A stretch of DNA of 64,000 bases from Azonexus sp. R2A61 (GCF_021401135.1 NZ_JACBFO010000007.1:1-64000); one strand, 5' to 3'. Positions 50,358 through 59,624 are shown, numbered from the stretch's first letter. The notes: generated by a model not told the origin, from the sequence alone. Numbers and translations are program-made.

Positions 50358-51701
50358 ATGCATCTTTTCACGGAAGGATTCGATCGCCTCACCCACGCCT
50401 ATGTGCAATTGCTGCGCGTGGCGTTCGCATTGTCGCCGTCGGTGGGGATCGGTTACCTGCTGTTTTTCCAGGATCCCGATCAGCACTACGCGAGCCTGGC
50501 CTTTCACGAATTGGCGATTGCCGTCGCGATCGTCACCAGCCTGTTCATCACCGTCGTCACCTGGCGTTGTTACCAGGCATCCGGCGAGCCGCTGCTGCGC
50601 TGGCTGACGCTGGCCTTTCTCGGCTTTTCGGTGATTTATGCGCCGCACGGGCTGTTTACCAGTCATGCCGCGCATCACCCGATCCTGTTCCTGATCTACG
50701 GACCGGTGTCGCGCATCGTCATGAATGCCTTCCTGCTGATCGGCATTCTGAGTTTTGGCGAAGCGGCGCATGCGCCGGCCGAACGGCGCAGCCGCCGCTT
50801 CTGGCTGGGCTGGCTGGCGGCCTTTCTCGTCCTCGACCTGGTACTTGGCGGGTTCGCCGTTTCACCCGCTGCGCAGGCGCTCGCGCTCAGGCAAGGGCTG
50901 GAATGGAGCGCCTTCGGCCTGGCCGTCGGCGGCCTGTTCCTGATGTGGCGGCGCAGCGCCGGCCTGCCGCTGTTTGCGATCTATGCGCTGTCGCTGGCGA
51001 TGTTCGCCCAGTCTTCGCTGTCGTTCATCCTGTCCAGTGCCTGGAATCACCAGTGGTGGCTGGCCCACGCAATCAGCGCCGCCGGCTTCCTGCTGCTCAG
51101 CTATGGGGTGTTGCGCGCCTACCAGACGACGCGTTCGTTCAGCACCGTCTATAGCCAGGAAGTGATCATGCGCCAGCTGGAGAGCGCCAACGAACAGTTG
51201 ACGCTGCTGGCCACCACCGACGTCCTGACCTCGACCGCCAACCGCCGGCACTTCCTCGAACGCGCCGCCAGCGAACTGGCGCGTTGCCGGCGAAATGCCA
51301 CGGCAGTATCGCTGATCGTCATCGACTTGGACCATTTCAAGCGCGTCAACGATACCTGGGGGCACCAGGCCGGCGACGCGGTACTCGGCTTCGTCGCCCG
51401 CCAGATCGACGGCATGCTGCGCGGTTCCGACCTGCTGGGTCGGCTGGGCGGCGAGGAGTTCGCGGTGCTGCTGCCCGGTACGCAGCGCCAGGATGCGATC
51501 GTGACCGCCCGGCGCATCTGCGAGCATGTCGGCAACGAGGCGCTGATTTACGGCGATGTGTCGATCCGGGTCACGCTCAGCCTGGGGGTTGCCGAATTCC
51601 CGGCCAACGGCGAGACGCTCGATGCGATCTACGGCGAAGCCGACCGCCAGCTCTACGCCGCCAAGGCCGCCGGCCGCAACCGGGTGATGCCGTCCGCCTG
51701 A
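50358..51701 (+). CDS. Membrane-bound diguanylate cyclase
   Basis: 447 aa. Residues about 15-265 carry about eight hydrophobic helices forming a membrane sensor region of a type I do not recognise. A short coiled-coil linker (VIMRQLESANEQLTLLATTD) leads to a GGDEF domain (about 285-440) with GGEEF (RLGGEEFAVLLPG) and the usual HFKRVNDTWGHQAGD. No inhibitory I-site (RxxD) is obvious just before GGEEF. It should make c-di-GMP at the inner membrane. Stands alone. Confidence 0.9.
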   Translation: MHLFTEGFDRLTHAYVQLLRVAFALSPSVGIGYLLFFQDPDQHYASLAFHELAIAVAIVTSLFITVVTWRCYQASGEPLLRWLTLAFLGFSVIYAPHGLFTSHAAHHPILFLIYGPVSRIVMNAFLLIGILSFGEAAHAPAERRSRRFWLGWLAAFLVLDLVLGGFAVSPAAQALALRQGLEWSAFGLAVGGLFLMWRRSAGLPLFAIYALSLAMFAQSSLSFILSSAWNHQWWLAHAISAAGFLLLSYGVLRAYQTTRSFSTVYSQEVIMRQLESANEQLTLLATTDVLTSTANRRHFLERAASELARCRRNATAVSLIVIDLDHFKRVNDTWGHQAGDAVLGFVARQIDGMLRGSDLLGRLGGEEFAVLLPGTQRQDAIVTARRICEHVGNEALIYGDVSIRVTLSLGVAEFPANGETLDAIYGEADRQLYAAKAAGRNRVMPSA

Positions 51702-51705
51702 CGCC

Positions 51706-52332
51706 TCAGGCCGGTTTCCTTGCGATCAGGTCGATCAGCGCCGAGCGGCCGACGTGGGCGCGCCCTTCGGCAATGCTGTCCTCGTGTTCGCGCAGGTGCT
51801 CGATCTGCCAGCCGGCAAAGGCCGTACGCAGCATTTCTGCCGTATACAGGTTGTCGACCGCAGCAGGCCCGCCGGTGCGCAATTCAAGCTGTTTCGGCGT
51901 ATAGCCCTGAAGGAAGATCCGGCCACCCGGCCGAACGGCGGCCTGCAGCTTTCGGAACAGCCTATCCCGGTCATCCGGGCCGACGAACTGGATGAAGATG
52001 GCGACCGCCGCGTCGAAAGCCTCGACCGGCCATTGCCAGTCGAGAATGTCGGCCTGCACGAAGTCGACCGCGACATGCCGGCCATGCGCCAGCCGGGCGG
52101 CTTTCTGTAGCGCCACGGCGGAGATTTCGGTGGCCGTCACCGTACAGCCCTGCTCGGCCAGCCGCACCGAATTGCGCCCCTCGCCGTCAGCCACCGACAG
52201 CACCGTCATGCCGGCGCCGAAGCTGCTTTCCTGCGCCGCCAGGAACTGGTTGGGCGCGGTACCGAACAGGTAATCGTCGCCGGCATCGCGATAACGCGCC
52301 GACCAGAAGGCTTCGTGGTCCGAAGTGCTCAT
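51706..52332 (-). CDS. Class I SAM-dependent methyltransferase
   Basis: 208 aa from ATG 52332 (MSTSDHEAFWSARYRDAGDDYLFG). The SAM-binding motif I is VLSVADGEGRNSVRLAEQG, followed by the acidic motif VTATEISAVAL and FDAAVAIFIQFV. The N-terminal WSARYRDAGD..YG..PN.FL is shared with thiopurine/tellurite-type methyltransferases. Substrate unknown. It starts just past the thrC terminator. Confidence 0.86.
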   Translation of the reverse strand: MSTSDHEAFWSARYRDAGDDYLFGTAPNQFLAAQESSFGAGMTVLSVADGEGRNSVRLAEQGCTVTATEISAVALQKAARLAHGRHVAVDFVQADILDWQWPVEAFDAAVAIFIQFVGPDDRDRLFRKLQAAVRPGGRIFLQGYTPKQLELRTGGPAAVDNLYTAEMLRTAFAGWQIEHLREHEDSIAEGRAHVGRSALIDLIARKPA

Positions 52333-52352
52333 GTGCAGGATTCTCCAATGAA

Positions 52353-52375
52353 AAAGGGCAGCCTCGGCTGCCCTT
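52353..52375 (-). terminator. Intrinsic terminator of thrC
   Basis: A stem of about 10 bp (AAAGGGCAGCC / GGCTGCCCTTT) with a 2-3 nt loop and TTTTT on the minus strand. It lies between the thrC stop and the methyltransferase start, separating the two co-oriented genes. Confidence 0.85.
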
Positions 52376-52395
52376 TGAATAAGCATCGGCTTATA

Positions 52396-53823
52396 TCATA
52401 CCCGCTCGACAACGAACTGCTTGATCGCCGCGACGTCCGGATCCATCACCACGACGTGCTGTTCGAGCTTCTCGATGCCCTGCAGCTCGGCCGGGCGCAC
52501 CGGCTCGGTGTTCAGCGCCTCGCGGATGGTTTCCTCGAACTTGGCCGGCTGGGCGGTCTCCAGCACGATCATGGTCTGGCCCGGCGTGCGGTTTTCCAAC
52601 GCCACCTTGAGGCCGTCGGCGGTGTGCGTGTCGAGCATCACGCCGTATTTCTGCTGCGCCAGGAGGATCGTTGCCAGGCGGTCGGCGTGCGTGCTGCGGC
52701 CGGAAACGAAGGCGAATTTCGGCATGTTTTGCCAGTGGACCGTAGCCGACAGGTCGAAAGCCTCGCCCTTGTCTACCTTGGCCCACAGTTCGGCGACGAC
52801 GGCCGGATCGCGGCCGACCAGATCGAACACGAAGCGCTCGAAGTTCGAGGCCTTGGAGATGTCCATCGACGGGCTGGACGTGACGTTGGTTTCCTTCGAG
52901 CTGCGCGGACGGTAGACGCCGGTCTTGAAGAATTCGTCGAGCACGTCGTTCTCGTTGGTCGCCAGCACCAGCTTGGCGATGGGCAGGCCCATCTGGCGGG
53001 CGATGTGGCCGGCGCAGATGTTGCCGAAGTTGCCCGAGGGCACGCAGAAAGCGACCTGCTCGTCGTTCGACTTGGTGGCCAGGAAATAGCCCTGGAAGTA
53101 ATAAACGATCTGCGCCGCGACACGCGCCCAGTTGATCGAATTGACGGCGCCGATCTTGTACTGCTTCTTGAAGGCGGCGTCGTTGGAGACGGCCTTCACG
53201 ATGTCCTGCGCGTCGTCGAACATGCCGCGCACGGCGATGTTGAAGATGTTGGCGTCGGTCAGCGAATACATCTGGGCGCGCTGGAAGGCGCTCATCTTGC
53301 CGTCCGGCGACAGCATGAAGACCTTGACGTTGTGCTTGCCGCGCATGGCGTACTCAGCCGCCGAGCCGGTGTCGCCGGAGGTGGCGCCGAGGATGTTGAT
53401 CGATTCGCCGCGCTTGTCGAGGACGTATTCGAACAGGTTGCCGAGCAACTGCATGGCCATGTCCTTGAAGGCCAGCGTCGGGCCGTTCGACAGTTCCTGC
53501 GTGTAAAGGCCATCTTCGAGCTTGGTCAGCGGCGTGATCTCGGCCGCCTTGCCACCGTTGCGCGTGAAGCGGTAGACGTCGGCGGTGTAGGTCTTGGCGA
53601 CCAGCGCCTTCAGATCGGCGGGCGGAATGTCGGTGATGAACTTCGACAGGATTTCATAGGCCAGGTCGGCGTAGGAGAGCTTGCGCCAGGCGTCGAGTTC
53701 GGCACGCGTGACCTGCGGATAGGTTTCCGGCAGATAGAGGCCGCCGTCCGGGGCCAGGCCGCCGAGGAGAATGTCGCAGAAAGCCTGGGGCGCGGACTGG
53801 CCGCGGGTCGAGATGTAGCGCAT
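52396..53823 (-). CDS. thrC: Threonine synthase
   Basis: 475 aa from ATG 53823 (MRYISTRGQSAPQAFCDILL). The PLP lysine is in TLAFKDMAMQLLG, and the phosphate-binding loop region is ATSGDTGSAAEYA. It is the long ThrC class typical of proteobacteria and converts O-phosphohomoserine to threonine. Hom lies about 3 kb upstream on the same strand, with four unrelated genes between them. Confidence 0.97.
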   Translation of the reverse strand: MRYISTRGQSAPQAFCDILLGGLAPDGGLYLPETYPQVTRAELDAWRKLSYADLAYEILSKFITDIPPADLKALVAKTYTADVYRFTRNGGKAAEITPLTKLEDGLYTQELSNGPTLAFKDMAMQLLGNLFEYVLDKRGESINILGATSGDTGSAAEYAMRGKHNVKVFMLSPDGKMSAFQRAQMYSLTDANIFNIAVRGMFDDAQDIVKAVSNDAAFKKQYKIGAVNSINWARVAAQIVYYFQGYFLATKSNDEQVAFCVPSGNFGNICAGHIARQMGLPIAKLVLATNENDVLDEFFKTGVYRPRSSKETNVTSSPSMDISKASNFERFVFDLVGRDPAVVAELWAKVDKGEAFDLSATVHWQNMPKFAFVSGRSTHADRLATILLAQQKYGVMLDTHTADGLKVALENRTPGQTMIVLETAQPAKFEETIREALNTEPVRPAELQGIEKLEQHVVVMDPDVAAIKQFVVERV

Positions 53824-53855
53824 GGCGAAAGACCGGAAAGCGAAAAACCGCGATT

Positions 53856-54974
53856 TTACCGTGTCGACCGCGGCAAGCGCATGCCCTTCGCGATGCGCAG
53901 CACAAAGTCGAGCAGCGCCAGTGCCGTACACGCCAGGCCGGCGGCGTCGAAACCGGCGAGCATCAGGCCGCCGCCGCCGACGAAAAGCGCCGCCCGAACG
54001 CGCGCACCGCTCTTCAGCGAGGCGCGCAGCTTATCGCGTACCGGCAAGCCCGCTCCCGGCCAGCGCCACACCGGCAGCAGCTGACTCAGCGCACCGCTGA
54101 CCAGCGGCAGCAGGAACAACATCGCCCACACCGCCAGCAGGCGTCGGCCGCCCTGCCCGTCCGCATGCAGCGGTGCAAGCAGCAGACAGAACAGCAATCC
54201 GAAACTGGCGAGCAGCAGCTTCAATGCCGCACCGTCGGCCAGACAGGCCCGGCCGTACTGCCGCAACCAGCGATACGGCAAGGTGGCGACGAACAGCGCC
54301 AGCAGCCCTCCGCTGGCGGCCGCCAGCCAGGGCGCAGCAGCGCTGCCGAAGGCGATCAGCACTACTGCCGCCAGCGCCGGCCACCAGGCCCGGCGCAACC
54401 ACAACGCAACGCCCGGATCGGGCCGGTTGAGGGCCGTCGGCAACAGCAGCGGCAGGGTGCCGAGCGCTGCCAGGCCGATCAGCCCGAGCAGGTTCAGATG
54501 CAGATGGATCAGCCGCCACAGCGGCCAGCGCGCGCCGTCGAGCGCCATGCCGGCGGCAGCGGCCAGCGCCAGCAGCAACAGGGCCAGCGCCGCCGCGTAC
54601 CAGCGCCAGCCGGGATGCGCCGGACCGAGCGCGCGACGGGCGCGGTCGACGATCCAGCCGAACAAAAATGCCGCCACCAGCCCGTCGACCGCAGCAGCCA
54701 GCGCGACGGTCGCATACGGCAGGCTGCCGAACAGCGTGACGACCAGCAGCCCGCCGGCCGCCTGGGCGATCAGCGGCAGGCGGCGGATGACGGCCGGCGC
54801 TTCGCCGCTGCGCGTCAGGACCGGTACGAAATGGATCATTGCGGCCATGATCAGCGGCAGGATGCCGATGGCCAGCGCGATATGCGCCACCGCCGCCGGC
54901 GTGCCGACGCCGGCCACGCTGCAGCCCAGCGTCGCCAGCAAGGCGGCGAGCGTGATGGCGACGACCGGCAGCAT
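53856..54974 (-). CDS. Polytopic membrane protein of unknown function
   Basis: 372 aa with about ten to twelve hydrophobic helices. I do not recognise the family with confidence. Conserved-looking histidines occur in the membrane-facing segments (MAAMIHFVPVLTRSGEAP and WRLIHLHLNLLGLIGL), which recall NnrS or haem-copper-oxidase-like proteins of nitrogen-oxide metabolism. That link is only a suggestion, helped by the DUF2249 gene 22 nt upstream. Confidence 0.75.
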   Translation of the reverse strand: MLPVVAITLAALLATLGCSVAGVGTPAAVAHIALAIGILPLIMAAMIHFVPVLTRSGEAPAVIRRLPLIAQAAGGLLVVTLFGSLPYATVALAAAVDGLVAAFLFGWIVDRARRALGPAHPGWRWYAAALALLLLALAAAAGMALDGARWPLWRLIHLHLNLLGLIGLAALGTLPLLLPTALNRPDPGVALWLRRAWWPALAAVVLIAFGSAAAPWLAAASGGLLALFVATLPYRWLRQYGRACLADGAALKLLLASFGLLFCLLLAPLHADGQGGRRLLAVWAMLFLLPLVSGALSQLLPVWRWPGAGLPVRDKLRASLKSGARVRAALFVGGGGLMLAGFDAAGLACTALALLDFVLRIAKGMRLPRSTR

Positions 54975-54995
54975 CGATCCGGGCCGCTTTCCGCC

Positions 54996-55253
54996 TCAGC
55001 CGACGACCGAGAAATCGATCACGATGGCGCCCGGTTCGCGCTGACGATAGACGATGCCCAGGCGCTCGCCGTAACGCTGGCCGAGTTGTGCCAGCAGCGG
55101 CAGCGGATCGTGGTCGTTGCAGAAGCGCATCGTCTCGCCCGGCATCAGCGAATCGAGCGCTCCGAAGATCGCCGCGTGGCGAAAGCGCTTGGCGACGCCG
55201 CGGGCGTCGAAGGGATAGAGGGCTTCGGGGGTCGGCTGGTCACATGCGTGCAT
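54996..55253 (-). CDS. DUF2249-domain protein
   Basis: 85 aa with the DUF2249 pattern: FDARGVAKRFRHAAIFGALDSLMPGE, then FCNDHDPLPLLAQL and a final GAIVIDFSV. Members are small cytoplasmic proteins often located near nitric-oxide or hemerythrin-type genes. Their function is not established. It is probably co-transcribed with the membrane protein that follows. The 55254-55371 gap ahead of it holds nothing I can support. Confidence 0.83.
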   Translation of the reverse strand: MHACDQPTPEALYPFDARGVAKRFRHAAIFGALDSLMPGETMRFCNDHDPLPLLAQLGQRYGERLGIVYRQREPGAIVIDFSVVG

Positions 55254-55371
55254 CTTGTCTTCCTTGTCGAAAAGCCGCCGGAACGGACGGCAGGCGGATC
55301 ATCGGCGGTTTCGCCCGGAAAAACCTTGATCTGCATCGCCATGGCCCCGCGATCCGCGGGGTTTCCGGCAA

Positions 55372-56256
55372 TCACCGCCGCCGACTGTCGACGCCCAGCC
55401 ACAGCCCGCTGCCGATGATCACCGCCATGCCGGCCAGCGACCAGCCGTCCGGCCAGTGGTCGAACACCAGACCGCCGAGCAGCGTCGCCCACAACAGCTG
55501 GACGTACAGGAAAGGCGACAGCAGCGATGCCGGCGCGTTGCGGAACGCATGGATCAGCAGGAAATGCCCGCAGCCGCCGAACAGGCCGAGCAGGCCGACC
55601 GCCAGCCATTGCAGCGGCGTCAGCCAGTGTTCCGGCCAGAACCACGGCAATCCGGCCGTGGCGCCGAGGGTGCCGAGCAGCGCGGTGTAGAACAACAGCG
55701 TCAGCGGCGGCGTGTGCGCTGCCAGTTGCCGGGTCAGCAACTGGTAGAGCGCGTAGCAGACGGCACCGCTCAGCGCCAGTTCGATGCCGGCCATCGACAT
55801 GGCGCTGCCTGGCCGGGCGATGGCCAGAATGCCGGCAAAACCGGCCAGTGCCGCCAGCCAGCGGCCCAGCGACAGGCGTTCGCCGAGCCACGGCCCGGCC
55901 AGCAGCGCGACCAGCAGCGGCGACGTGAAAAACACCGCCGTCGTCTCGGCCACCGGCATTTTCGACAGCGCCAGGAAGCCGAAGCCGGTGCAGCCGAGCA
56001 GCATCAGGCCGCGCAGCACCTGCAGCGGCAATTGTCCGGCGCGGACCAGGCCGCGTCCGAGCCGTGGCCCGAGGACCAGCAGCATGACCAGCAAATGCGT
56101 GGTGTAGCGTCCCCAGACCAGCAGCGGCACCGGAATCTCGCGCGACAGCAGCTTGACCGAGCAGTCCAGCAAGGCAAACAGCAACACGGCCCCGAGCAGG
56201 TAGAGAATCGCCCTGCCCTGGCGGTTGTCGGCTGGCGTGGCGGCGTGCTCCGGCAT
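55372..56256 (-). CDS. DMT-superfamily (EamA) transporter
   Basis: 294 aa from ATG 56256. Ten transmembrane helices form two EamA repeats: one with LLGAVLLFALLDCSVKLLSRE and LLLGCTGFGFLALSKMPVAETTAVFFTSPLLVALLAG, the second with LSGAVCYALYQLLTRQLAAH and FLYVQLLWATLLGGLVF. Inner-membrane exporters of amino acids or metabolites are typical; the substrate is unknown. The start region overlaps a TGCGGTCAAC/GTCGACCGCA inverted repeat (56260-56285). Confidence 0.9.
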   Translation of the reverse strand: MPEHAATPADNRQGRAILYLLGAVLLFALLDCSVKLLSREIPVPLLVWGRYTTHLLVMLLVLGPRLGRGLVRAGQLPLQVLRGLMLLGCTGFGFLALSKMPVAETTAVFFTSPLLVALLAGPWLGERLSLGRWLAALAGFAGILAIARPGSAMSMAGIELALSGAVCYALYQLLTRQLAAHTPPLTLLFYTALLGTLGATAGLPWFWPEHWLTPLQWLAVGLLGLFGGCGHFLLIHAFRNAPASLLSPFLYVQLLWATLLGGLVFDHWPDGWSLAGMAVIIGSGLWLGVDSRRR

Positions 56257-56259
56257 TTT

Positions 56260-56285
56260 TGCGGTCAACTCAGGCGTCGACCGCA
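56260..56285. repeat. Inverted repeat of the TGCGGTCGAC motif at a gene boundary
   Basis: TGCGGTCAAC is followed by 6 nt and GTCGACCGCA. It spans the 13-nt gap between the flavin-reductase stop and the EamA start on the minus strand. Confidence 0.85.
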
Positions 56286-56830
56286 AAAGCCTCGCCGGAG
56301 GCGAGGAAATTGCCACCGGCCAGGTAATGGACGGTGCGCGAGGCGTCGTCCGGGAAATGCCAGCGGCCGTTCGAGAAAATATCGGCGTCGGCCCAGGCGG
56401 CGGTCACTTCGGCGACAAACAGGTCGTGCCGGGCATGATTGTCCGGCTCGTCGATGACACGGCAGGCCAGCCAGGCGGCACAGCCGGCGATCAGCGGCGC
56501 CGGCGCGGCCGGTTCGGCGATGACCGCCACGTCGCAAGCGGCGAACTTGTCGCCGTCGCGCCCGCTGACCGAGCCGACCGCCAGCACCTGGGCGGCGATA
56601 CGTCGGCACGGAATATTCAGCACGAAGGCGCCGCTGGCATCGACCAGTTGGCGGGTGAACGACGTGGCGTCGATCACCACGGCGACTTTCGGCGGCGAGA
56701 AATCGACCGGCATGGTCCACGATGCCGCCATCACGTTGCGTCGCTCGCCGTGCGCGCTGGAAACCAGCGTCACCGGGCCGTGATTCATCAGCAGGTAAGC
56801 CTTGTCGAGCAGGACGGGCTGGCGGTTCAT
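56270..56830 (-). CDS. Flavin reductase-like (DIM6/NTAB) FMN-binding protein
   Basis: 186 aa from ATG 56830. The split-barrel flavin-binding pattern is seen: GPVTLVSSAHGERRNVMAASWTMPVDFSPPKVAVVID, FVLNIPCRR, and VSGRDGDKFAAC. These proteins reduce FMN or bind it for partner oxygenases. The partner is unknown; EamA and DUF2249 genes follow on the same strand. Confidence 0.88.
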   Translation of the reverse strand: MNRQPVLLDKAYLLMNHGPVTLVSSAHGERRNVMAASWTMPVDFSPPKVAVVIDATSFTRQLVDASGAFVLNIPCRRIAAQVLAVGSVSGRDGDKFAACDVAVIAEPAAPAPLIAGCAAWLACRVIDEPDNHARHDLFVAEVTAAWADADIFSNGRWHFPDDASRTVHYLAGGNFLASGEAFAVDA

Positions 56831-56879
56831 GGGTTTCCTTGCATGCAAAACGGGGGCCGAAGCCCCCGCGAATCCGGCT

Positions 56880-56922
56880 TGCGGTCGACCGGCATTTTCC
56901 GCGAAAAATCCCGTCGACCGCA
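56880..56922. repeat. 43-bp palindromic repeat, copy B
   Basis: TGCGGTCGAC and GTCGACCGCA arms flank CATTTTCC...GAAAAATCC. The length and arms equal copy A (30180-30222). It lies between the hom stop and the flavin-reductase start, beside a GGGGGC/GCCCCC hairpin near 56850-56868. Confidence 0.9.
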
Positions 56923-56930
56923 GCCGTGTG

Positions 56931-58241
56931 TTATTGCAGCTCTTCCAGACGGATGCGCTTGACCTTGCCCTTTTGCGCGGCCAGCCCTTCGATCTTGGCA
57001 ATCGCGGCGTCGGCGGCGCTTTCCTTGCAGACGTGGGTCAGGATGATGATGTCCGTCTCGCCCTCGCCCTCGCCCGGCTCGCGTTGCAGCATGGCATCGA
57101 TGGAGATGCCCTGGTCGGCCAGGATGCGCGTGATGTCGGCCAGCACGCCCGGCTTGTCCTCGACGCGCAGGCGCAGGTAGTAGCCGGTCTCGATCTCGCT
57201 CATCGGCAGGATCGGCAGGTCGGACATGGCGTTCGGCTGGAAAGCCAGGTGCGGCACGCGGTGCGCGGCATCGGCGGTGGCCAGGCGAGCAACATCGACC
57301 AGATCGGCGATGACGGCCGACGCGGTCGGCTCGGCGCCGGCGCCCTTGCCGTAGTACATCGTCGCGCCCACGGCGTCGCCCTTGACCAGCACGGCATTCA
57401 TGGCGCCCTCGACGTTGGCGATCAGGCGCTTGGCCGGGATCAGTGTCGGATGCACGCGCAGTTCGACGCCGTCGTCACGACGCTTGGCGATACCCAGCAG
57501 CTTGATGCGGTAGCCGAGCTGTTCAGCGTACTTGATGTCGGAGGCTTCCAGCTTGGTGATGCCTTCGACGTAGGCCTTGTCGAACTGCACCGGGATGCCG
57601 AAGGCGATGGCGGAGATCAGCGTCGCCTTGTGCGCGGCATCCACGCCTTCGATGTCGAAGGTCGGATCGGCCTCGGCGTAACCCAGGCGCTGGGCTTCGG
57701 CGAGGACGTCGGCGAAGGGCAGGCCCTTGTCGCGCATCTCGGAGAGGATGAAGTTGGTGGTGCCGTTGATGATGCCGGCGGCCCACTCGATGCGGTTGGC
57801 CGACAGGCCTTCGCGCAACGCCTTGATGATCGGGATGCCGCCGGCCACGGCCGCTTCGAAGGCGACCATGACGCCCTTGGCCTGCGCCGCCGCGAAAATC
57901 TCGGTGCCGTGCACGGCGAGCAGCGCCTTGTTGGCGGTAACCACATGCTTGCCGTTGGCGATGGACTGCATGACCACTTCCTTGGCCACGCCGTAGCCAC
58001 CGATCAGTTCGACGATGACGTCGATTTCCGGGTCGTTCACCAGCGCGAAGGCGTCATCGGTGACGCGCGCGGCGCCGCCCGTGACCTGCTTGGCCAGTTC
58101 GACGTTCTTGTCGGCCACGGCGACGATCTGAATCGGCCGGCCGGCGCGGCGGGTAATTTCTTCCGCGTTACGCTGCAAAACGGTCCAGGTGCCACCGCCG
58201 ACGGTGCCGATGCCGATAAGGCCAACATTGATGGGTTTCAT
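56931..58241 (-). CDS. hom: Homoserine dehydrogenase
   Basis: 436 aa from ATG 58241 (MKPINVGLIGIGTVGGGTW). ATGs at 58250 and 58256 are alternative starts. The NAD(P)-binding GIGTVGGGT, VTANKALLA, NGTTNFILSEM and EADPTFDIEGVDAAHKATL segments are conserved. A C-terminal ACT domain (YYLRLRVEDKPGVLADITRIL) allows feedback by threonine. It follows alaA by 68 nt. Confidence 0.97.
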   Translation of the reverse strand: MKPINVGLIGIGTVGGGTWTVLQRNAEEITRRAGRPIQIVAVADKNVELAKQVTGGAARVTDDAFALVNDPEIDVIVELIGGYGVAKEVVMQSIANGKHVVTANKALLAVHGTEIFAAAQAKGVMVAFEAAVAGGIPIIKALREGLSANRIEWAAGIINGTTNFILSEMRDKGLPFADVLAEAQRLGYAEADPTFDIEGVDAAHKATLISAIAFGIPVQFDKAYVEGITKLEASDIKYAEQLGYRIKLLGIAKRRDDGVELRVHPTLIPAKRLIANVEGAMNAVLVKGDAVGATMYYGKGAGAEPTASAVIADLVDVARLATADAAHRVPHLAFQPNAMSDLPILPMSEIETGYYLRLRVEDKPGVLADITRILADQGISIDAMLQREPGEGEGETDIIILTHVCKESAADAAIAKIEGLAAQKGKVKRIRLEELQ

Positions 58242-58309
58242 CAGATTCATGCTCATGAAAAGGGCCGTGCGCTTGCCGGAGAAACGCGAACGGCGATTGG
58301 GAAAAGGGC

Positions 58310-59539
58310 TCAGGCGGTACCGTGCCGCTGACGATACAGAGCGAGGAATCCGGCCAGGCGGGAAATCGCCTCGCGCAGATCGTCCTCGTGGGGCAGGAAG
58401 ACGATGCGGAAATGCTGGTTGTCCGGGTAGTTGAAACCCGAGCCCTGCACCAGCATCACCCTTGTTGCGCGCAGCACTTCCATGAAGAACTGGCGGTCGT
58501 CGGCAATCGGGTACATGGCCGGATCGAGCCGCGGGAACATGTACAGCGCGGCCTGCGGCTTGACGCAGGTGACGCCGGGAATCGCCGTGATCAGTTCGTA
58601 GGCCAGATCGCGCTGGCGGCACAGACGGCCGCCCGGACGGACCAGGTCGTTGATGCTCTGGTAGCCGCCGAGCGCGGTCTGGATCGCCCACTGGCCCGGC
58701 ACGTTGGAGCCGAGCTTGAGGTTGGCGAGCATGTTCAGGCCTTCGATGTAATCGGCGGCGTCGGCCTTCGGCCCGGACAGCACCATCCAGCCGGCACGAT
58801 AACCGCAGGAACGATAGGCCTTGGACAGCGAATTGAAGGTCAGCGTCAGCACGTCGGTGCTCAGGCTGGCCATCGAGGTGAATTTGACGCCGTCGTAGAG
58901 CACCTTGTCGTACACCTCGTCGACCAGCAGCACCAGGCTGTGCTCGCGGGCGATGGCGATGATCCCCTGGAGCAGCGATTCGGGATAGAGGACGCCGGTC
59001 GGATTGTTCGGATTGATGACGACGATGCCGCGTGTACGCGAGGTGATCTTGGCGCGGATGTCGTCGAGGTCGGGCAGCCAGCCGTTGTCCTCGTCGCAGC
59101 GGTAATGCACCGGCGAGCCGCCGGACAGCGAGGTGGCCGCCGTCCACAGCGGATAATCCGGCGTCGGCACGAGCAGTTCGTCGCCCTCGTTGAGCAGCGC
59201 ATTGGTCGCCATCACGATCAGTTCGCTGGCGCCGTTGCCGAGGTAGATGTCGTCGAGCGTGACGCCTTCGATGCCCAGTTGCTGGGTGTAATGCATCACC
59301 GCCTTGCGCGCGGCGAAGATGCCCTTGCTGTCCGAATAACCGGCCGACGCGGGGAGATTGCGGATCATGTCCTGCTGGATCTCTTCGGGCGCATCGAAGC
59401 CGAACGGGGCCATGTTGCCGATGTTCAGCTTGATGATCTTCTGCCCTTCGTCCTCCATCTGCTTGGCGGCGTCCACGATGGGACCGCGCACATCGTAAAG
59501 AACGTTGGCGAGCTTGGCGGATTTCTTGATCGGCTTCAT
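58310..59539 (-). CDS. alaA: Alanine-type aminotransferase (AlaA)
   Basis: 409 aa of fold-type I PLP enzymes. The PLP lysine is in FNSLSKAYRSCGYRAGW, with ININPNNPTG-like VVINPNNPTGVLYP and the YLGNGASELI glycine block. AlaA-type enzymes make alanine from glutamate and pyruvate. The alaA-hom pair is conserved in betaproteobacteria. Confidence 0.95.
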   Translation of the reverse strand: MKPIKKSAKLANVLYDVRGPIVDAAKQMEDEGQKIIKLNIGNMAPFGFDAPEEIQQDMIRNLPASAGYSDSKGIFAARKAVMHYTQQLGIEGVTLDDIYLGNGASELIVMATNALLNEGDELLVPTPDYPLWTAATSLSGGSPVHYRCDEDNGWLPDLDDIRAKITSRTRGIVVINPNNPTGVLYPESLLQGIIAIAREHSLVLLVDEVYDKVLYDGVKFTSMASLSTDVLTLTFNSLSKAYRSCGYRAGWMVLSGPKADAADYIEGLNMLANLKLGSNVPGQWAIQTALGGYQSINDLVRPGGRLCRQRDLAYELITAIPGVTCVKPQAALYMFPRLDPAMYPIADDRQFFMEVLRATRVMLVQGSGFNYPDNQHFRIVFLPHEDDLREAISRLAGFLALYRQRHGTA

Positions 59540-59589
59540 GGTGTGAAATGGTCCGTGTCTACGGCGAATCGGCCCAGCCGGGCCAAAGG

Positions 59590-59595
59590 TATAAT
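59590..59595 (+). promoter_or_regulatory. Putative -10 element of the Mth938-like gene
   Basis: A perfect TATAAT 30 nt before the proposed GTG start at 59625. No clear -35 at normal spacing. Confidence 0.4.
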
Positions 59596-59624
59596 CCTAC
59601 TATCAACGCTTGGTGCACCGCAAA

